Of a DNA stretch of 64,000 nt, positions 37,448 to 46,769 are shown piece after piece. Positions within the stretch are counted from its first letter, which is position 1. Every line of letters begins with the position of its first letter. The notes under the pieces were generated by a model that did no database searches, was not told where the DNA came from, and saw only the letters and a list, made by a program, of their open reading frames with translations. The DNA comes from Robertmurraya korlensis NBRC 107688 (GTDB lineage: Bacteria > Bacillota > Bacilli > Bacillales > Cytobacillaceae): NCBI RefSeq assembly GCF_001591645.1, contig NZ_BCVH01000002.1, positions 265,224 through 329,223 of the forward strand, in the 5' to 3' direction. The translations under genes and the position numbers were made by a program.

Positions 37448-37958
37448 AAAGATCCTTTTTCAGCTCCCCGACGATATGACCGAGCTCAGGCAAGATTAAT
37501 TTATTCATCGCTAGCATGACTGCCCCTGTTGAACCTGGGGTTGAAAAAACCGCTGTATTTTCAACGACACCAGCAACTGCTCGAGATAATATAGCAGCAG
37601 AGCCGATATCCTCTGTATAACTAAGCATACGAAACAATTCCCCAAACCCACTTATTTCTTTCTCAAACAGCGCTTGAACTGTTTCAATTGTTACATCACG
37701 TTTCGCAATTCCAGTTCCACCATTTGTTAGGATAATATCTATTGAGTGATCGTTACAGCCACGTAGAACTTCTCTTGTGATTTCTTCTCGTGAATCTTTA
37801 ACAATGACGTAATCTCCAATATCATGACCATTCTGCTTCAATAACGAGATCATGAGCTGCCCACTTTTATCGTTTTCCTCTGTTCTTGTATCACTAACTG
37901 TAATTACTTTACATATTACAGAGCGCGGAGCAGTTTTCTTGTGCTCATCTTTACTCAT
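37446..37958 (-). CDS. moaB: Molybdenum cofactor biosynthesis protein MoaB
   Basis: MogA/MoaB-family protein, proposed to adenylate molybdopterin. 170 residues. ITVSDTRTEENDKSG at the N-terminus and the TNGGTGIAKRDVTIE signature are intact, with SRAVAGV and FSTPGSTGAV near the C-terminus. It overlaps the EcsC-family gene by 8 bases. No other molybdenum-cofactor gene is in the window. Confidence 0.93.
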   Translation of the reverse strand: MSKDEHKKTAPRSVICKVITVSDTRTEENDKSGQLMISLLKQNGHDIGDYVIVKDSREEITREVLRGCNDHSIDIILTNGGTGIAKRDVTIETVQALFEKEISGFGELFRMLSYTEDIGSAAILSRAVAGVVENTAVFSTPGSTGAVMLAMNKLILPELGHIVGELKKDL

Positions 37959-38793
37959 CGTATGTATTCTCCTTTTCTACTAGATACCGCAACTGATAAT
38001 AGGAATGAGCAAAATCCGTAACCTTCCTAGTTAATTGATAATTTGTCCCTGCCCCAATAGCCATTGAGATAAGGGGCATTCCTTGAAGTGTTCTATTTTT
38101 AAAGAAAAGAATCGCAATCGACTTAAAAATCTGCTTTAATGGGTATTCCATCCATGTAATATCTGTAAGCTCTTCTTTTCCTTCATAAAAGTACTCTCTA
38201 TGCTTCCCGATATCCTCCTTTAATTCTTCCCAGCTAAACACCTGCATTCGCACAGGAAGGGTAGCTGCATGAAATACTTTCAAAGAATTCATCATTTCAA
38301 AAGGAGTATTTACTTCATATCCATAGGTCATGGCTATTAATTGAATCACTCGAAGATTAATAACGGTGACCGCAGGGAGATCCACACCTAATAAAAGCGC
38401 ACCACCAGTTCCAGCTATACCGCCTTGAGCAAAAGAATAAAGCCTATGTCTTGAAATTTGTTGTTCAGCAATGTACTGAAGCTGATCAATGTTTAAAACC
38501 TTTAAATGCTCAACTTGCGTTATCGTTTGATCAAATACTCTTCCTGCTGAAAGAATTCTTTCTTTTGCATCAAACTGAAGTTGACTTCCTTGTATTAAGG
38601 CATGTAAATGAAAAAGCCAACTATCCAAGGCTATGTAAAACTGCTTTTGTGTATCTTCAGGCAATAGGGAAAAAGCTCGTTCTACGTATTTATCATACGT
38701 TACTTCAAGATCATTAGGAGTATGGTTGAAGAGACTCTCTTCCCATTCTTTAATCGAGGCCATCACTTGTTTTTCACGACTGGTTAAAGCCAT
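37951..38793 (-). CDS. EcsC family protein
   Basis: 280-residue protein of the EcsC/PF12787 family: central GGIAGTGGALLLGVDLPAVTVINLRVIQLIA is a hydrophobic hairpin typical of it, and MEYPLKQIFKSIAILFF lies near 220. Function unknown in bacilli. ATG at 38793 has GGAGGG upstream. It overlaps moaB (downstream), so the two are coupled. Confidence 0.85.
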   Translation of the reverse strand: MALTSREKQVMASIKEWEESLFNHTPNDLEVTYDKYVERAFSLLPEDTQKQFYIALDSWLFHLHALIQGSQLQFDAKERILSAGRVFDQTITQVEHLKVLNIDQLQYIAEQQISRHRLYSFAQGGIAGTGGALLLGVDLPAVTVINLRVIQLIAMTYGYEVNTPFEMMNSLKVFHAATLPVRMQVFSWEELKEDIGKHREYFYEGKEELTDITWMEYPLKQIFKSIAILFFKNRTLQGMPLISMAIGAGTNYQLTRKVTDFAHSYYQLRYLVEKENTYDE

Positions 38794-38855
38794 TGCCTTC
38801 CCTCCTTCTTAACTAGCTTAAGTATAGCATACTCATTGTTTTTGAGAAAAAGCAA

Positions 38856-38886
38856 ACAGGCAAATGCGTTATTCGCATTTGCCTGT
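38856..38886 (-). terminator. Intrinsic terminator after ackA
   Basis: Perfect 13-bp stem ACAGGCAAATGCG/CGCATTTGCCTGT, 5-base loop, T-rich tail on the minus strand. Confidence 0.88.
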
Positions 38887-38898
38887 AAAATAAACCTT

Positions 38899-40086
38899 TT
38901 ATAAAGCTATTTTTAAAACATCACGTGCAATCATAACTTCTTCATTTGTTGGAATAACGATTACTTTTACAGGAGAATGTGGATAGTTAATAAAAGCTTC
39001 TTCTCCACGTGTTTTGTTTAGAGCTGGGTCCCAATATACACCCATAAACTCTAAGCCCTGAAGTACACGTGCACGAATTGCTTGACTGTTCTCACCAATA
39101 CCCGCTGTAAAAATAATTGCATCAACCCCAAACATACGAGATGCATAAGAGCCAATATACTTATGAATACGATTACCGAATACTTCCAACGCTAATTCCG
39201 CACGTTCATTCCCTTTTTCTGCTTCTAACTCGATATCACGAAGGTCACTAGAGAATCCTGAAACCCCTAGCATCCCACTCTTTTTATTAAGAATATCTAG
39301 TACTTCATCTGCACTGTTTCCTGTTTTCTCCATAATGAAAGGAATTAATGCTGGGTCAATATTTCCTGAACGAGTCCCCATTGTTACACCAGCAAGTGGA
39401 GTGAAGCCCATAGATGTATCGATAGACTTACCACCTTCGATTGCTGCAATACTTGCACCATTTCCTAAGTGACAAGAAATCAAACGAAGCTGTTCAAGTG
39501 GGCGACCTAAGAGTTCTGCCGCACGCTCTGATACGTATTTGTGTGATGTACCGTGGAAGCCATATTTACGAATGCCATAGTCTTTATAGTACTCGTAAGG
39601 CAAGCTGTATAAGAAAGAGCTTTCTGGCATCGTTTGATGGAATGCAGTATCAAATACTGCAACCGCCGGTACATTTGGCAGTACTTGTTGGAACGCACGA
39701 ATTCCTGTAATATTAGCAGGATTATGAAGAGGTGCTAGCTCTGATAACTCTTCAATCTTTCTTAACACTTCATCTGTTATAAGAACGGAGTCATTGAATT
39801 CTTCCCCACCATGAACAACACGGTGGCCAATCCCGTTAATCTCTTCAAGTGACTTAATAATACCAGATTCTGTTAGCTTATTCAGAAGCATTTTAACTGC
39901 AACAGCATGATCAGGAATATCTGTAACCTCTTCAACCTTTTCTCCATTTACGGAAATGGTAAAAATAGAATCCTTTAGACCAATACGTTCGATTAAACCT
40001 TTTGTAATAACTTCTTCATTTGGCATTTCAAATAACTGAAATTTCAATGATGAACTACCTGCGTTAATCGCAATTACCTTTGACAT
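38899..40086 (-). CDS. ackA: Acetate kinase
   Basis: Acetyl phosphate plus ADP to acetate plus ATP, overflow metabolism. 395 residues, ASKHA fold. [13 protein letters not shown] at the N-terminus, [41 protein letters not shown] and TAGIGENS are the expected signatures. It has its own promoter and a cre site in the activating position. Confidence 0.97.
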   Translation of the reverse strand: MSKVIAINAGSSSLKFQLFEMPNEEVITKGLIERIGLKDSIFTISVNGEKVEEVTDIPDHAVAVKMLLNKLTESGIIKSLEEINGIGHRVVHGGEEFNDSVLITDEVLRKIEELSELAPLHNPANITGIRAFQQVLPNVPAVAVFDTAFHQTMPESSFLYSLPYEYYKDYGIRKYGFHGTSHKYVSERAAELLGRPLEQLRLISCHLGNGASIAAIEGGKSIDTSMGFTPLAGVTMGTRSGNIDPALIPFIMEKTGNSADEVLDILNKKSGMLGVSGFSSDLRDIELEAEKGNERAELALEVFGNRIHKYIGSYASRMFGVDAIIFTAGIGENSQAIRARVLQGLEFMGVYWDPALNKTRGEEAFINYPHSPVKVIVIPTNEEVMIARDVLKIAL

Positions 40087-40180
40087 ATAAAAGTACCGCT
40101 CCTTTTTTAAAGAAAACTCTCAATACGCTAATACAAATTTATTTTGCACTAAGTCGATCGTTTCTATCTCTCCATTCCCC

Positions 40181-40209
40181 ATTAAATCACTGCCACTTAC
40201 ACATTTCAA
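40181..40209 (-). promoter_or_regulatory. ackA promoter
   Basis: TTGAAA (complement of 40204-40209), 17 bases, TTTAAT (complement of 40181-40186). Confidence 0.75.
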
Positions 40210-40223
40210 GAACAAGCTAATTT

Positions 40224-40238
40224 TGGTATCGGTTACAA
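40224..40238 (-). promoter_or_regulatory. cre site upstream of the ackA promoter
   Basis: TTGTAACCGATACCA fits every fixed position of the cre consensus. It is centred about 57 bases upstream of the predicted start, the spacing I recall for CcpA activation of B. subtilis ackA. Confidence 0.75.
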
Positions 40239-40271
40239 AATAAAGTAATTATATTCTGAAAATGAGGCAAA

Positions 40272-40303
40272 AAAACGATAGCCTTTTGGAGGGCTATCGT
40301 TTT
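40272..40303 (-). terminator. Intrinsic terminator after ytxK
   Basis: Perfect 12-bp stem AAAACGATAGCC/GGCTATCGTTTT, 8-base loop, seven T on the minus strand. Confidence 0.92.
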
Positions 40304-40307
40304 CTGG

Positions 40308-41291
40308 TTATTTATTCTCTTTTATCCATAAATCAATATTTCGAAGCATTCGTTCCACCTCTTGTCCTTTAGAAAGTGTCGGAATGTTTACTAGAAGAAC
40401 TTGCTTCGGTGGTTTAATTTCCCCACCTAGTTTTTGAAGAATTAAGATGCTCTTTGCAGCTTCTTTATTTTTAAACATCGTCATTGGTAACTGCAATATT
40501 CCTTGAATATGAGCATGTTCCTTTAAGAAGGCATGCAGTTTAGGTGCCTCTTCGCTTTCAAATAAACCATTAGGAATAATAAAAAATAAATACCCGCCAG
40601 CCTTGGTATGTTTTACACTTTGCTCAATAAACAAATGATGCGCATAGGAATGACCTTCCGAAGACTTTAACTCATATTCCTGTGCCCGAACATCATTTGG
40701 ATAATAACCTACTGGTAAATCTGCCACGACTGCATCCACAGGATCAATAAATAACGGTTCTAGACTGTCCTGATTAAACAATTCAATTTGATGTTCTTGA
40801 AGGTTCGCATTTACAAAAGAAAGATGAATTAATAGATCGTCTACCTCTACTCCAATTGCAGTTACCTTCTTATTTACTTGATGATTGATCACTGTTGTAA
40901 GTAAATTACCTGTACCTACCGCTGGGTCAAGTAATCGGAAATTAGTTGATTGGACAAACTTATCCACTAAATAACCTACTAACATTCCCACCGCGTCCGG
41001 AGTCATCTGATGGTTCGGTTGGACATTCTCCTTCATCCCTTTTAAAATCGCTAATTGAAATGCCTTACGCAATTCCTCAGCTGAATATTTATCGGAACGA
41101 AACGTTTCGTAACTTTTCTTTAATCTTTTAAGTGTTAATTCACTTAGTTCTTCTTGTAATACAGATTGTTGAAATAGATTTTCACCTGTCTCGGCTAGTG
41201 CCTCTAGGTATGTACAATTCAGCTCCTCTTGTAAAATAGAAGCCGTCTCATTAAACAATGTAAATAAATCTTCTAAAGTAGAAGGTGACAT
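40308..41291 (-). CDS. ytxK: YtxK, class I SAM-dependent methyltransferase-like protein
   Basis: 327-residue N6-adenine-type methyltransferase fold. SAM motif LLDPAVGTGNLL (about 120-131) and the acidic GVEVDD are good. Motif IV, normally N/D-P-P-Y/F, reads DLPVGYYP, a change common to this branch. An N-terminal helical region (about 1-95) precedes it. Substrate unknown; not a known restriction-modification component. ATG has AGGAGG upstream. Confidence 0.85.
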   Translation of the reverse strand: MSPSTLEDLFTLFNETASILQEELNCTYLEALAETGENLFQQSVLQEELSELTLKRLKKSYETFRSDKYSAEELRKAFQLAILKGMKENVQPNHQMTPDAVGMLVGYLVDKFVQSTNFRLLDPAVGTGNLLTTVINHQVNKKVTAIGVEVDDLLIHLSFVNANLQEHQIELFNQDSLEPLFIDPVDAVVADLPVGYYPNDVRAQEYELKSSEGHSYAHHLFIEQSVKHTKAGGYLFFIIPNGLFESEEAPKLHAFLKEHAHIQGILQLPMTMFKNKEAAKSILILQKLGGEIKPPKQVLLVNIPTLSKGQEVERMLRNIDLWIKENK

Positions 41292-41366
41292 ATTTCTTCC
41301 TCCTGAAAAATTTCATATCTTCTATTGTATCTAGCATACAGAAAGAAGGCAATGAAGAGATGTAAA

Positions 41367-41392
41367 AAAGCCTCGAATGTGATCGAGGCTTT
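41367..41392 (-). terminator. Intrinsic terminator after tpx
   Basis: Perfect 10-bp stem AAAGCCTCGA/TCGAGGCTTT, 6-base loop, T-run on the minus strand. Confidence 0.9.
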
Positions 41393-41401
41393 CTCTCTAA
41401 A

Positions 41402-41902
41402 TTATTGTGCTGCTTTCGCTGCTTCCACTGCTGCTTCGTAGTTAGGATGATCCGTTGCTTCACTTACGTACTCCACATAAGTTACTTTGTCGTTCGAATC
41501 AATAACAAAGACAGCACGAGCAAGTAGGCGTAATTCCTGGATTGCCACACCATATGCTTCTCCAAAAGAAAGATCTCTATGGTCAGAAACCGTTTGTACC
41601 TTATCGATACCTGCTGATGCACACCAGCGCTTCTGAGCGAATGGTAAGTCAACGCTAACCGTTAGAATTTGTACATTGTCTAACTTCGCTGCTTCTTCAT
41701 TAAAACGGCGAGTTTGAGCATCACATACCCCTGTATCAATAGAAGGTACCACACTGATTAGACGAACTTTCCCTTTACTATCCGCTAATGTAACTAGTGA
41801 TAAATCATTAGCTAGTACCGTAAATTCAGGTGCATTGTTTCCAACCTTAACTTCTTGACCTAAAAGTGTAACTGGATTCCCCTTAAACGTAATTGATGCC
41901 AT
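41402..41902 (-). CDS. tpx: Thiol peroxidase
   Basis: Atypical 2-Cys peroxiredoxin that reduces hydroperoxides with thioredoxin. 166 residues. Peroxidatic Cys60 in [14 protein letters not shown] and resolving Cys94 in KRWCASAG are present; R128-type [10 protein letters not shown] follows. ATG at 41902 has GGGAGG upstream. Single-gene unit with its own terminator. Confidence 0.96.
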   Translation of the reverse strand: MASITFKGNPVTLLGQEVKVGNNAPEFTVLANDLSLVTLADSKGKVRLISVVPSIDTGVCDAQTRRFNEEAAKLDNVQILTVSVDLPFAQKRWCASAGIDKVQTVSDHRDLSFGEAYGVAIQELRLLARAVFVIDSNDKVTYVEYVSEATDHPNYEAAVEAAKAAQ

Positions 41903-41998
41903 AAAAAAATTCCTCCCTTACCAGAATATGTACACAAAAATCATAGCCCGTTCAACATAATTTTGCAAATAATTACGCTTATCTTTACAAGAAAAAGA

Positions 41999-42023
41999 GT
42001 TAACTCCCTAACAGGAAGTTAAC
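41999..42023 (-). terminator. Intrinsic terminator after ytfJ
   Basis: 10-bp stem with one G-U pair (41999-42008 with 42014-42023), 5-base loop, then CTCTTTTTC on the minus strand. Confidence 0.82.
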
Positions 42024-42033
42024 CCGTTAAATC

Positions 42034-42546
42034 CTATATTTGTAAATCATGCTTAGGACCATCGTATTCATCTGGATTTGGCTGTTGGTTATTTCCACTG
42101 CCTTGTCCTTGTCCTTGTTGTCCTTGACCTTGTTGTCCTTGACCTTGTTGTCCTTGACCTTGTTCCTTATTTTTTTGCATCATTTGCTGAATTTTATCCA
42201 CAGCTTGCGGAGCAAGATCCAAGATCTTTTCATATAAATGTGTGCTCTCATCAAGGTGGACCATTTTTACCTCTTTTGAATTTACAATTAGGAAAGCAAT
42301 TGGAGTAATAGAAACTCCGCCACCGCTACCTCCACCAAATGGATGCTTAGAAGCTTCTTCCTTCCCATTATCAAGAGTAAACTCACTACCACCCGCTGCA
42401 AATCCAAACCCAACCTTTGAAACAGTTAAAATGACACTTCCATCAGGGGTTTCAACTGGATCACCAATGATTGTATTAACATCAATCATTTCCTTAAGAT
42501 TTTCCATTGCAGTAGTCATTAATCCTTGAATTGGATGCTCAGACAT
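42034..42546 (-). CDS. ytfJ: Spore germination-related protein YtfJ (GerW family)
   Basis: 170 residues of the YtfJ/GerW sporulation family, needed in B. subtilis for L-alanine-triggered germination. Conserved core about 1-115, with GDPVETPDGSVILTVSKVGFGFAAGG and a Gly-rich FGGGSGGGVSITP loop. The C-terminal tail (about 128-155) is a GQGQQ repeat, absent or different in most homologues I recall. ATG at 42546. Lies just downstream of ytfI (13-base gap), so cotranscribed. Confidence 0.92.
   Translation of the reverse strand: MSEHPIQGLMTTAMENLKEMIDVNTIIGDPVETPDGSVILTVSKVGFGFAAGGSEFTLDNGKEEASKHPFGGGSGGGVSITPIAFLIVNSKEVKMVHLDESTHLYEKILDLAPQAVDKIQQMMQKNKEQGQGQQGQGQQGQGQQGQGQGSGNNQQPNPDEYDGPKHDLQI
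42100..42162. repeat. 15-bp repeats inside ytfJ
   Basis: Three identical 15-bp units (TTGTTGTCCTTGACC, at 42115, 42130 and 42145) flanked by degenerate copies. On the coding strand they encode GQGQQ. Confidence 0.85.
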
Positions 42547-42558
42547 ATAAATTCCTCC

Positions 42559-43254
42559 TTATATGGATTTAGATTTCTCATTAGATAAAGTAGATAACGG
42601 CTTCGTCTTAAAGTTAGGCCGTCCACCCTTCCAAAATTTAATCAGTTTAATTCCTGCTAACATAGCATGCCCGATACGAAATTGAATCATACATGTTAGA
42701 GTGGTCTGAGATATCGGCATTTGAAAGTGTGGGGTAACTGTTATTTGCGGAAGATTCCTCATTCGCATGTAGGTGCTAAGCAAACCGATAATACTGCCTT
42801 TCGCTGCCCAACAGGCCCCTGTAAACATTCCTGTATAAGCAGCGTTTCCAACACCAATAACTGAGTCCCACTTGATATCTTTAATCGTTACCTTTTTCAG
42901 AAACCTACGAACAATTTTATGTAAACCAACAACATGCTTTATTAGAACCTCAAAGTCATAAAAGCTATTGAAAATTTCTTTAGGCGAAAATTTACTAGTT
43001 TCTTCACCTTTCACCTGTTCTGTTTTCCCTGGTTCCTTTTTTGTTTTCATGACAACAGTTGGTGTATCGTCATCAATTTGAATAATTGGAACTTCCAGCT
43101 TATATTGTATTAGACCAAATAACGCTTTGAATTTTATTTTTAAATGGTCATCATCTTGTCCATGATAGAAGTGGATAAACACCTTTATTTTGAGAAACAT
43201 GATTAGTAAAAATAAGAGCAACATTACGATTAGGATTAAAAGTAGCCACTTCAA
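42559..43254 (-). CDS. ytfI: DUF2953 protein YtfI
   Basis: 231-residue membrane-anchored protein of unknown function, found next to ytfJ in bacilli. A strong N-terminal helix (WLLLILIVMLLLFLLIMFLKI) then a soluble domain rich in basic residues. TTG at 43254 is chosen because AAGGGTG is eight bases upstream; longer readings begin upstream, inside the sppA-yteJ terminator. First gene of ytfI-ytfJ. Confidence 0.82.
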   Translation of the reverse strand: MKWLLLILIVMLLLFLLIMFLKIKVFIHFYHGQDDDHLKIKFKALFGLIQYKLEVPIIQIDDDTPTVVMKTKKEPGKTEQVKGEETSKFSPKEIFNSFYDFEVLIKHVVGLHKIVRRFLKKVTIKDIKWDSVIGVGNAAYTGMFTGACWAAKGSIIGLLSTYMRMRNLPQITVTPHFQMPISQTTLTCMIQFRIGHAMLAGIKLIKFWKGGRPNFKTKPLSTLSNEKSKSI

Positions 43255-43301
43255 TACTCTCACACCCTTCCGTAACCAGTATCGACAAAAGTAAAAAAAA
43301 A

Positions 43302-43333
43302 TAAACCTGCCAACACATTTGTTGACAGGTTTA
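43302..43333 (-). terminator. Intrinsic terminator after yteJ
   Basis: 14-bp stem with one G-U pair (43302-43315 with 43320-43333), followed on the minus strand by nine T. Confidence 0.92.
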
Positions 43334-43336
43334 ATA

Positions 43337-43819
43337 TTATGGCTCATGGACAACAGCCGTATCTGCAAATAAATCATGTATTCCTTGCTTCTTTGGAAGA
43401 AACGCAACAACTACATATAAGATAATGATAAATGTGGAAATAAATCTTCCAATCCACTCTCGAAAAAGCACCGAGCTCCATGTTAGCTTTTCACCACGTA
43501 AATCAATCACCCGTAACCCAAAAACCATTTTCCCTAATGTTTGACCAAAGAATTTTGTCATTAATACAAAATATCCATAAAACGTTATAGCAGTGAATAT
43601 AGTAATTGGGGCAAAAAAGTCACCACTATGTAAATCTAGACCCGTTGCCCGAAAGATTGGATTGATGACAATCCGGTCAATGCTTCCAATCACAATCAGA
43701 TCCAGTAAGTACGCCCAAAATCTCATCCAAAAGCCTGCAAAACGTGCATTTGAGAAAATCGTATACCCTTCTTGAGAAGGCGTTGATTGTCCTTCAAATT
43801 CTAATTGATTGTTATCCAT
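43337..43819 (-). CDS. yteJ: RDD family membrane protein YteJ
   Basis: 160-residue integral membrane protein with about three or four helices and the RDD motif (RFWAYLLDLIVIGSID). The family is poorly characterised; one member may act as a Na+(Li+,K+)/H+ antiporter. It follows sppA by 13 bases and ends at a strong terminator. In B. subtilis YteJ works with SppA, sometimes described as an SppA inhibitor (SppI), so operon placement fits. Confidence 0.88.
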   Translation of the reverse strand: MDNNQLEFEGQSTPSQEGYTIFSNARFAGFWMRFWAYLLDLIVIGSIDRIVINPIFRATGLDLHSGDFFAPITIFTAITFYGYFVLMTKFFGQTLGKMVFGLRVIDLRGEKLTWSSVLFREWIGRFISTFIIILYVVVAFLPKKQGIHDLFADTAVVHEP

Positions 43820-43832
43820 ACGGTCACCCTCT

Positions 43833-44843
43833 TTATTCCGAATACATATACATTAGTCTTGGAGAATTAGGCTGTGACAATAGCTTCATTAAACCAGTCA
43901 TCTCTAAATCTTTTCCCACCATTTTACTAGCTGTCATACTAAATAATGAACCAAAACCAAAATTCTCACTATAGCTAACTACCTGTGCCCCAGCTAACTT
44001 TTCATTTTTCTTCATCGCTTCTACTACATCTTCAAAGTATCCAAAATCGTCAATTAAACCAAGTTCTTTTGCTTGCCTTCCGTCATAGATCCTACCATCT
44101 GCGATACTTCTCACTTCTTCTTCAGACAATCCTCTGCCAGATGCAATCACATCAACAAAGCCTTCATACGAGTTATTAATCATCGTTTGAAGGATATTTT
44201 TCTCCTCTTCTGTCATTTCTCTTGAAGGACTCATAATATCCTTATACTCACCACTTTTAATCGTTACAAATTCTACACCATATTTTTCAGCTAATCCTGC
44301 GTAATTAACTCCTTGCATAATTACTCCTAATGAGCCTGTTAATGTTTCAGGACTTGCGTAAATCTTATCAGCTGGTGCAGATATATAATACCCCCCTGAA
44401 GCCGCCATCGAACCCATAGATATGTAGATAGGTTTCTTGGTTTCTTCTGAAATTTCAACAAGCTTGTCATGGATCTCCGCACTTTCAACCACTCCACCAC
44501 CAGGAGAATTGACTTTTAGAATAATGGCTTTAACATCTTTATCTTCTTTTACATGTTCCAGGTTTTCCATAAATGCTGAATGATTATATCCAGGTGATTG
44601 GAAAAATGATGTTACATCCCCTGTATCTTGTATCGCCCCATTTACTTCTAACACAGCAATTTTCTTAGATGCATTTCCTTCCTCGATAACTTCCTCGATA
44701 AAAGGTTCCTCTGCCGCTGAAAACACCTCTGTCCATGAGCTCTCGATATTGCTAAATGCCATCGATGAGAGTGTATTTGTCACCCAAGAAATAAATAATA
44801 GTACCGCAGCAATCACAATTGCTGCCCAACGCTTTCCATTCAT
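43833..44843 (-). CDS. sppA: Signal peptide peptidase SppA
   Basis: Membrane-bound serine protease that degrades leftover signal peptides. 336 residues, S49 family. One N-terminal helix (about 7-28), then the ClpP-like fold. Catalytic dyad Ser149 (GSMAASGGYYISA) and Lys201 (SGEYKDI). ATG at 44843 has AGGAGGATCATAG. First gene of sppA-yteJ. Confidence 0.95.
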   Translation of the reverse strand: MNGKRWAAIVIAAVLLFISWVTNTLSSMAFSNIESSWTEVFSAAEEPFIEEVIEEGNASKKIAVLEVNGAIQDTGDVTSFFQSPGYNHSAFMENLEHVKEDKDVKAIILKVNSPGGGVVESAEIHDKLVEISEETKKPIYISMGSMAASGGYYISAPADKIYASPETLTGSLGVIMQGVNYAGLAEKYGVEFVTIKSGEYKDIMSPSREMTEEEKNILQTMINNSYEGFVDVIASGRGLSEEEVRSIADGRIYDGRQAKELGLIDDFGYFEDVVEAMKKNEKLAGAQVVSYSENFGFGSLFSMTASKMVGKDLEMTGLMKLLSQPNSPRLMYMYSE

Positions 44844-44988
44844 CTATGATCCTCCTTTTTCCGCTTCCTTTACTATTACGGTTCTCCTTTTAAAATGTTT
44901 CAAAAACAGGTAAACTAATTTCTGTAGCCTACATTTTAACAAAATAATGATATAGTGGTAAATCTATACTTATTTGGAGGAATATACA

Positions 44989-45789
44989 ATGCCTAACCGT
45001 CGAAATATTTATTTCTATCACAAAAAAGATTCGGATATGTTAGAAACGGTTTCACCACTCTATGAGCTTGCAGCAAAACAAGGATTTACGGTAGTCAAAG
45101 ACCACAAAGACGCGAATATCGTTGTAAGTGTTGGTGGTGATGGAACGTTCTTACAAGCAGTTAGAAAAACCGGCTTTCGTGAAGACTGCCTATACGCAGG
45201 TATTTCTACAACTGAAAGTTTAAAAGTCTATTGTGACTTCCATATCAATGAAACAGATAAAATGATTGAGGCTACAACAAATGAACAAATAGAAGTAAGA
45301 CGCTATCCAACCATTGATGTTTTGGTTGATGGACAAATGTCCTTCCAATGTTTGAATGAGTTTAGTATTCGCTCTTCTATTATTAAGACATTCGTTCTTG
45401 AAGTATTTATCGATGATCTTCACTTTGAAACCTTCCGAGGAGACGGGATGATTGTTTCCACACCGACCGGAAGTACAGCATACAGCAAATCGGTTAATGG
45501 GGCTGTTGTAGACCCATTCTTGCCTTCTATCCAAGTAAGTGAGCTTGCTTCCTTAAATACGAATTATTACCGAACACTCGGCTCTCCCTTTATCTTAAGC
45601 GGAGAAAGAAAGCTTTCTTTACGAGTCGTACAAGATGGAAATGATCACCCAACCATGGGCATGGACAATGAGGCCCTCAGCTTACAACATGTTGAGAGAG
45701 TCGATATTAAACTTAGTGAAAAAAGAATTAAAACGGTTAAACTGAAGGACAATTCCTTCTGGGAAAAAGTGCAGAGAACATTTTTATAA
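44989..45789 (+). CDS. nadK: NAD kinase (second Bacillus type)
   Basis: Phosphorylates NAD to NADP. 266 residues, like YtdI/PpnKB of B. subtilis. GGDGT (49-53) and GISTTESLKVYCDF near 80, with the substrate segment DGMIVSTPTGSTAYSKSVNGAVVDP, are the family signatures. ATG at 44989 has GGAGGAATATACA upstream; an in-frame ATG at 44974 has no ribosome site. Transcribed divergently from sppA. Confidence 0.95.
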   Translation: MPNRRNIYFYHKKDSDMLETVSPLYELAAKQGFTVVKDHKDANIVVSVGGDGTFLQAVRKTGFREDCLYAGISTTESLKVYCDFHINETDKMIEATTNEQIEVRRYPTIDVLVDGQMSFQCLNEFSIRSSIIKTFVLEVFIDDLHFETFRGDGMIVSTPTGSTAYSKSVNGAVVDPFLPSIQVSELASLNTNYYRTLGSPFILSGERKLSLRVVQDGNDHPTMGMDNEALSLQHVERVDIKLSEKRIKTVKLKDNSFWEKVQRTFL

Positions 45790-45854
45790 TTTTTTATGGG
45801 GGCTTCTATCAGATGGTGGACATGCCCCCTCTAAATTTAGAAAGGTGGAAAAAG

Positions 45855-46757
45855 ATGATTTTGAAACAACGATCCATCCCAGAAGAACTTTTGATACTTA
45901 GGTACTTGCGGGGGCGGCTGAAGGATTTAGATGAAGACCACTTAAAGATATTAGAAAAAGGATTTGCCGGTGAGTTACAGTGGGACACCATTGTAACAGA
46001 TGCATTAACCTCTTCCCGTTCCCTGCTATTAAATGATTTATTACTCACAAGTGGTGGACAAATGTTTCAGATTGATTCCTTGCTTCTCAGTAAGAAGTTT
46101 ACCATTTTTGAAGTGAAGAATTATGATGGCGAGTACTTTGTGGAAAATGATAGGTGGTATACGATCACAAAAACTGAAATCCAAAATCCCCTCATTCAAC
46201 TTCATCGAACCGAAACAGCCTTCCGTCGCCTATTAAGAGATCTTGGCATCCACATTCCCGTTGAGGCATATGTAGTCTTTGTAAACCCCGAGTTCACCCT
46301 ATTCCACGCACCCTATCACCCATCCATATTACTTCCAAGTCAGCTAAAGAGATTCCTACAGAAAATAAAACAGGAAACCTGCGAAATAACCAATAAAGAT
46401 CAGATGGTTGCGGAAAAAATTGCTTCATGTCACCTCAAAAAATCACCATATACAAGATTACCTTGCTATAGCTATGAGGATTTAGATAAAGGGATTCGTT
46501 GTGGTTGTTGTGAGCGGTTTTTGTTTCCATTAAGCCAATCGTATGTATACTGTGAAATTTGTGGAGGTAAGGAACCAGTAGAGGCTGCTGTTTTAAGAAA
46601 CATTACCGAATATCAGACACTTTTCCCAGAAAAACTGGTGACAACCATCGGCATTCTTAACTGGTGTGGGGGAATCGTTTCAGAGAAGGTAATTAGACGA
46701 ATACTAAAGAAAAATTATAATACGAAAGGTTCAAATAGACATACTCATTTTGTTTAA
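45855..46757 (+). CDS. NERD-domain protein with C-terminal Cys-rich region
   Basis: 300 residues. The NERD (nuclease-related) domain lies at about 35-145: GELQWD, QIDSLLLSKKFTIFEVKNYDGEY (Asp, Glu, x, Lys). The C-terminal part has CGCCERF...YCEICGG, a likely zinc ribbon (about 216-240). Function unknown; domain combination suggests DNA binding. ATG at 45855 has AAAGGTGG about 8 bases upstream. Downstream lies a tandem repeat array with no other gene. Confidence 0.82.
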   Translation: MILKQRSIPEELLILRYLRGRLKDLDEDHLKILEKGFAGELQWDTIVTDALTSSRSLLLNDLLLTSGGQMFQIDSLLLSKKFTIFEVKNYDGEYFVENDRWYTITKTEIQNPLIQLHRTETAFRRLLRDLGIHIPVEAYVVFVNPEFTLFHAPYHPSILLPSQLKRFLQKIKQETCEITNKDQMVAEKIASCHLKKSPYTRLPCYSYEDLDKGIRCGCCERFLFPLSQSYVYCEICGGKEPVEAAVLRNITEYQTLFPEKLVTTIGILNWCGGIVSEKVIRRILKKNYNTKGSNRHTHFV

Positions 46758-46769
46758 TCTGGCATTATT

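Noticed and set aside
42049..42308. Leu-rich plus-strand frames opposite ytfJ
   Set aside because: They are artefacts of the antisense of the GQGQQ repeats; no start signal.
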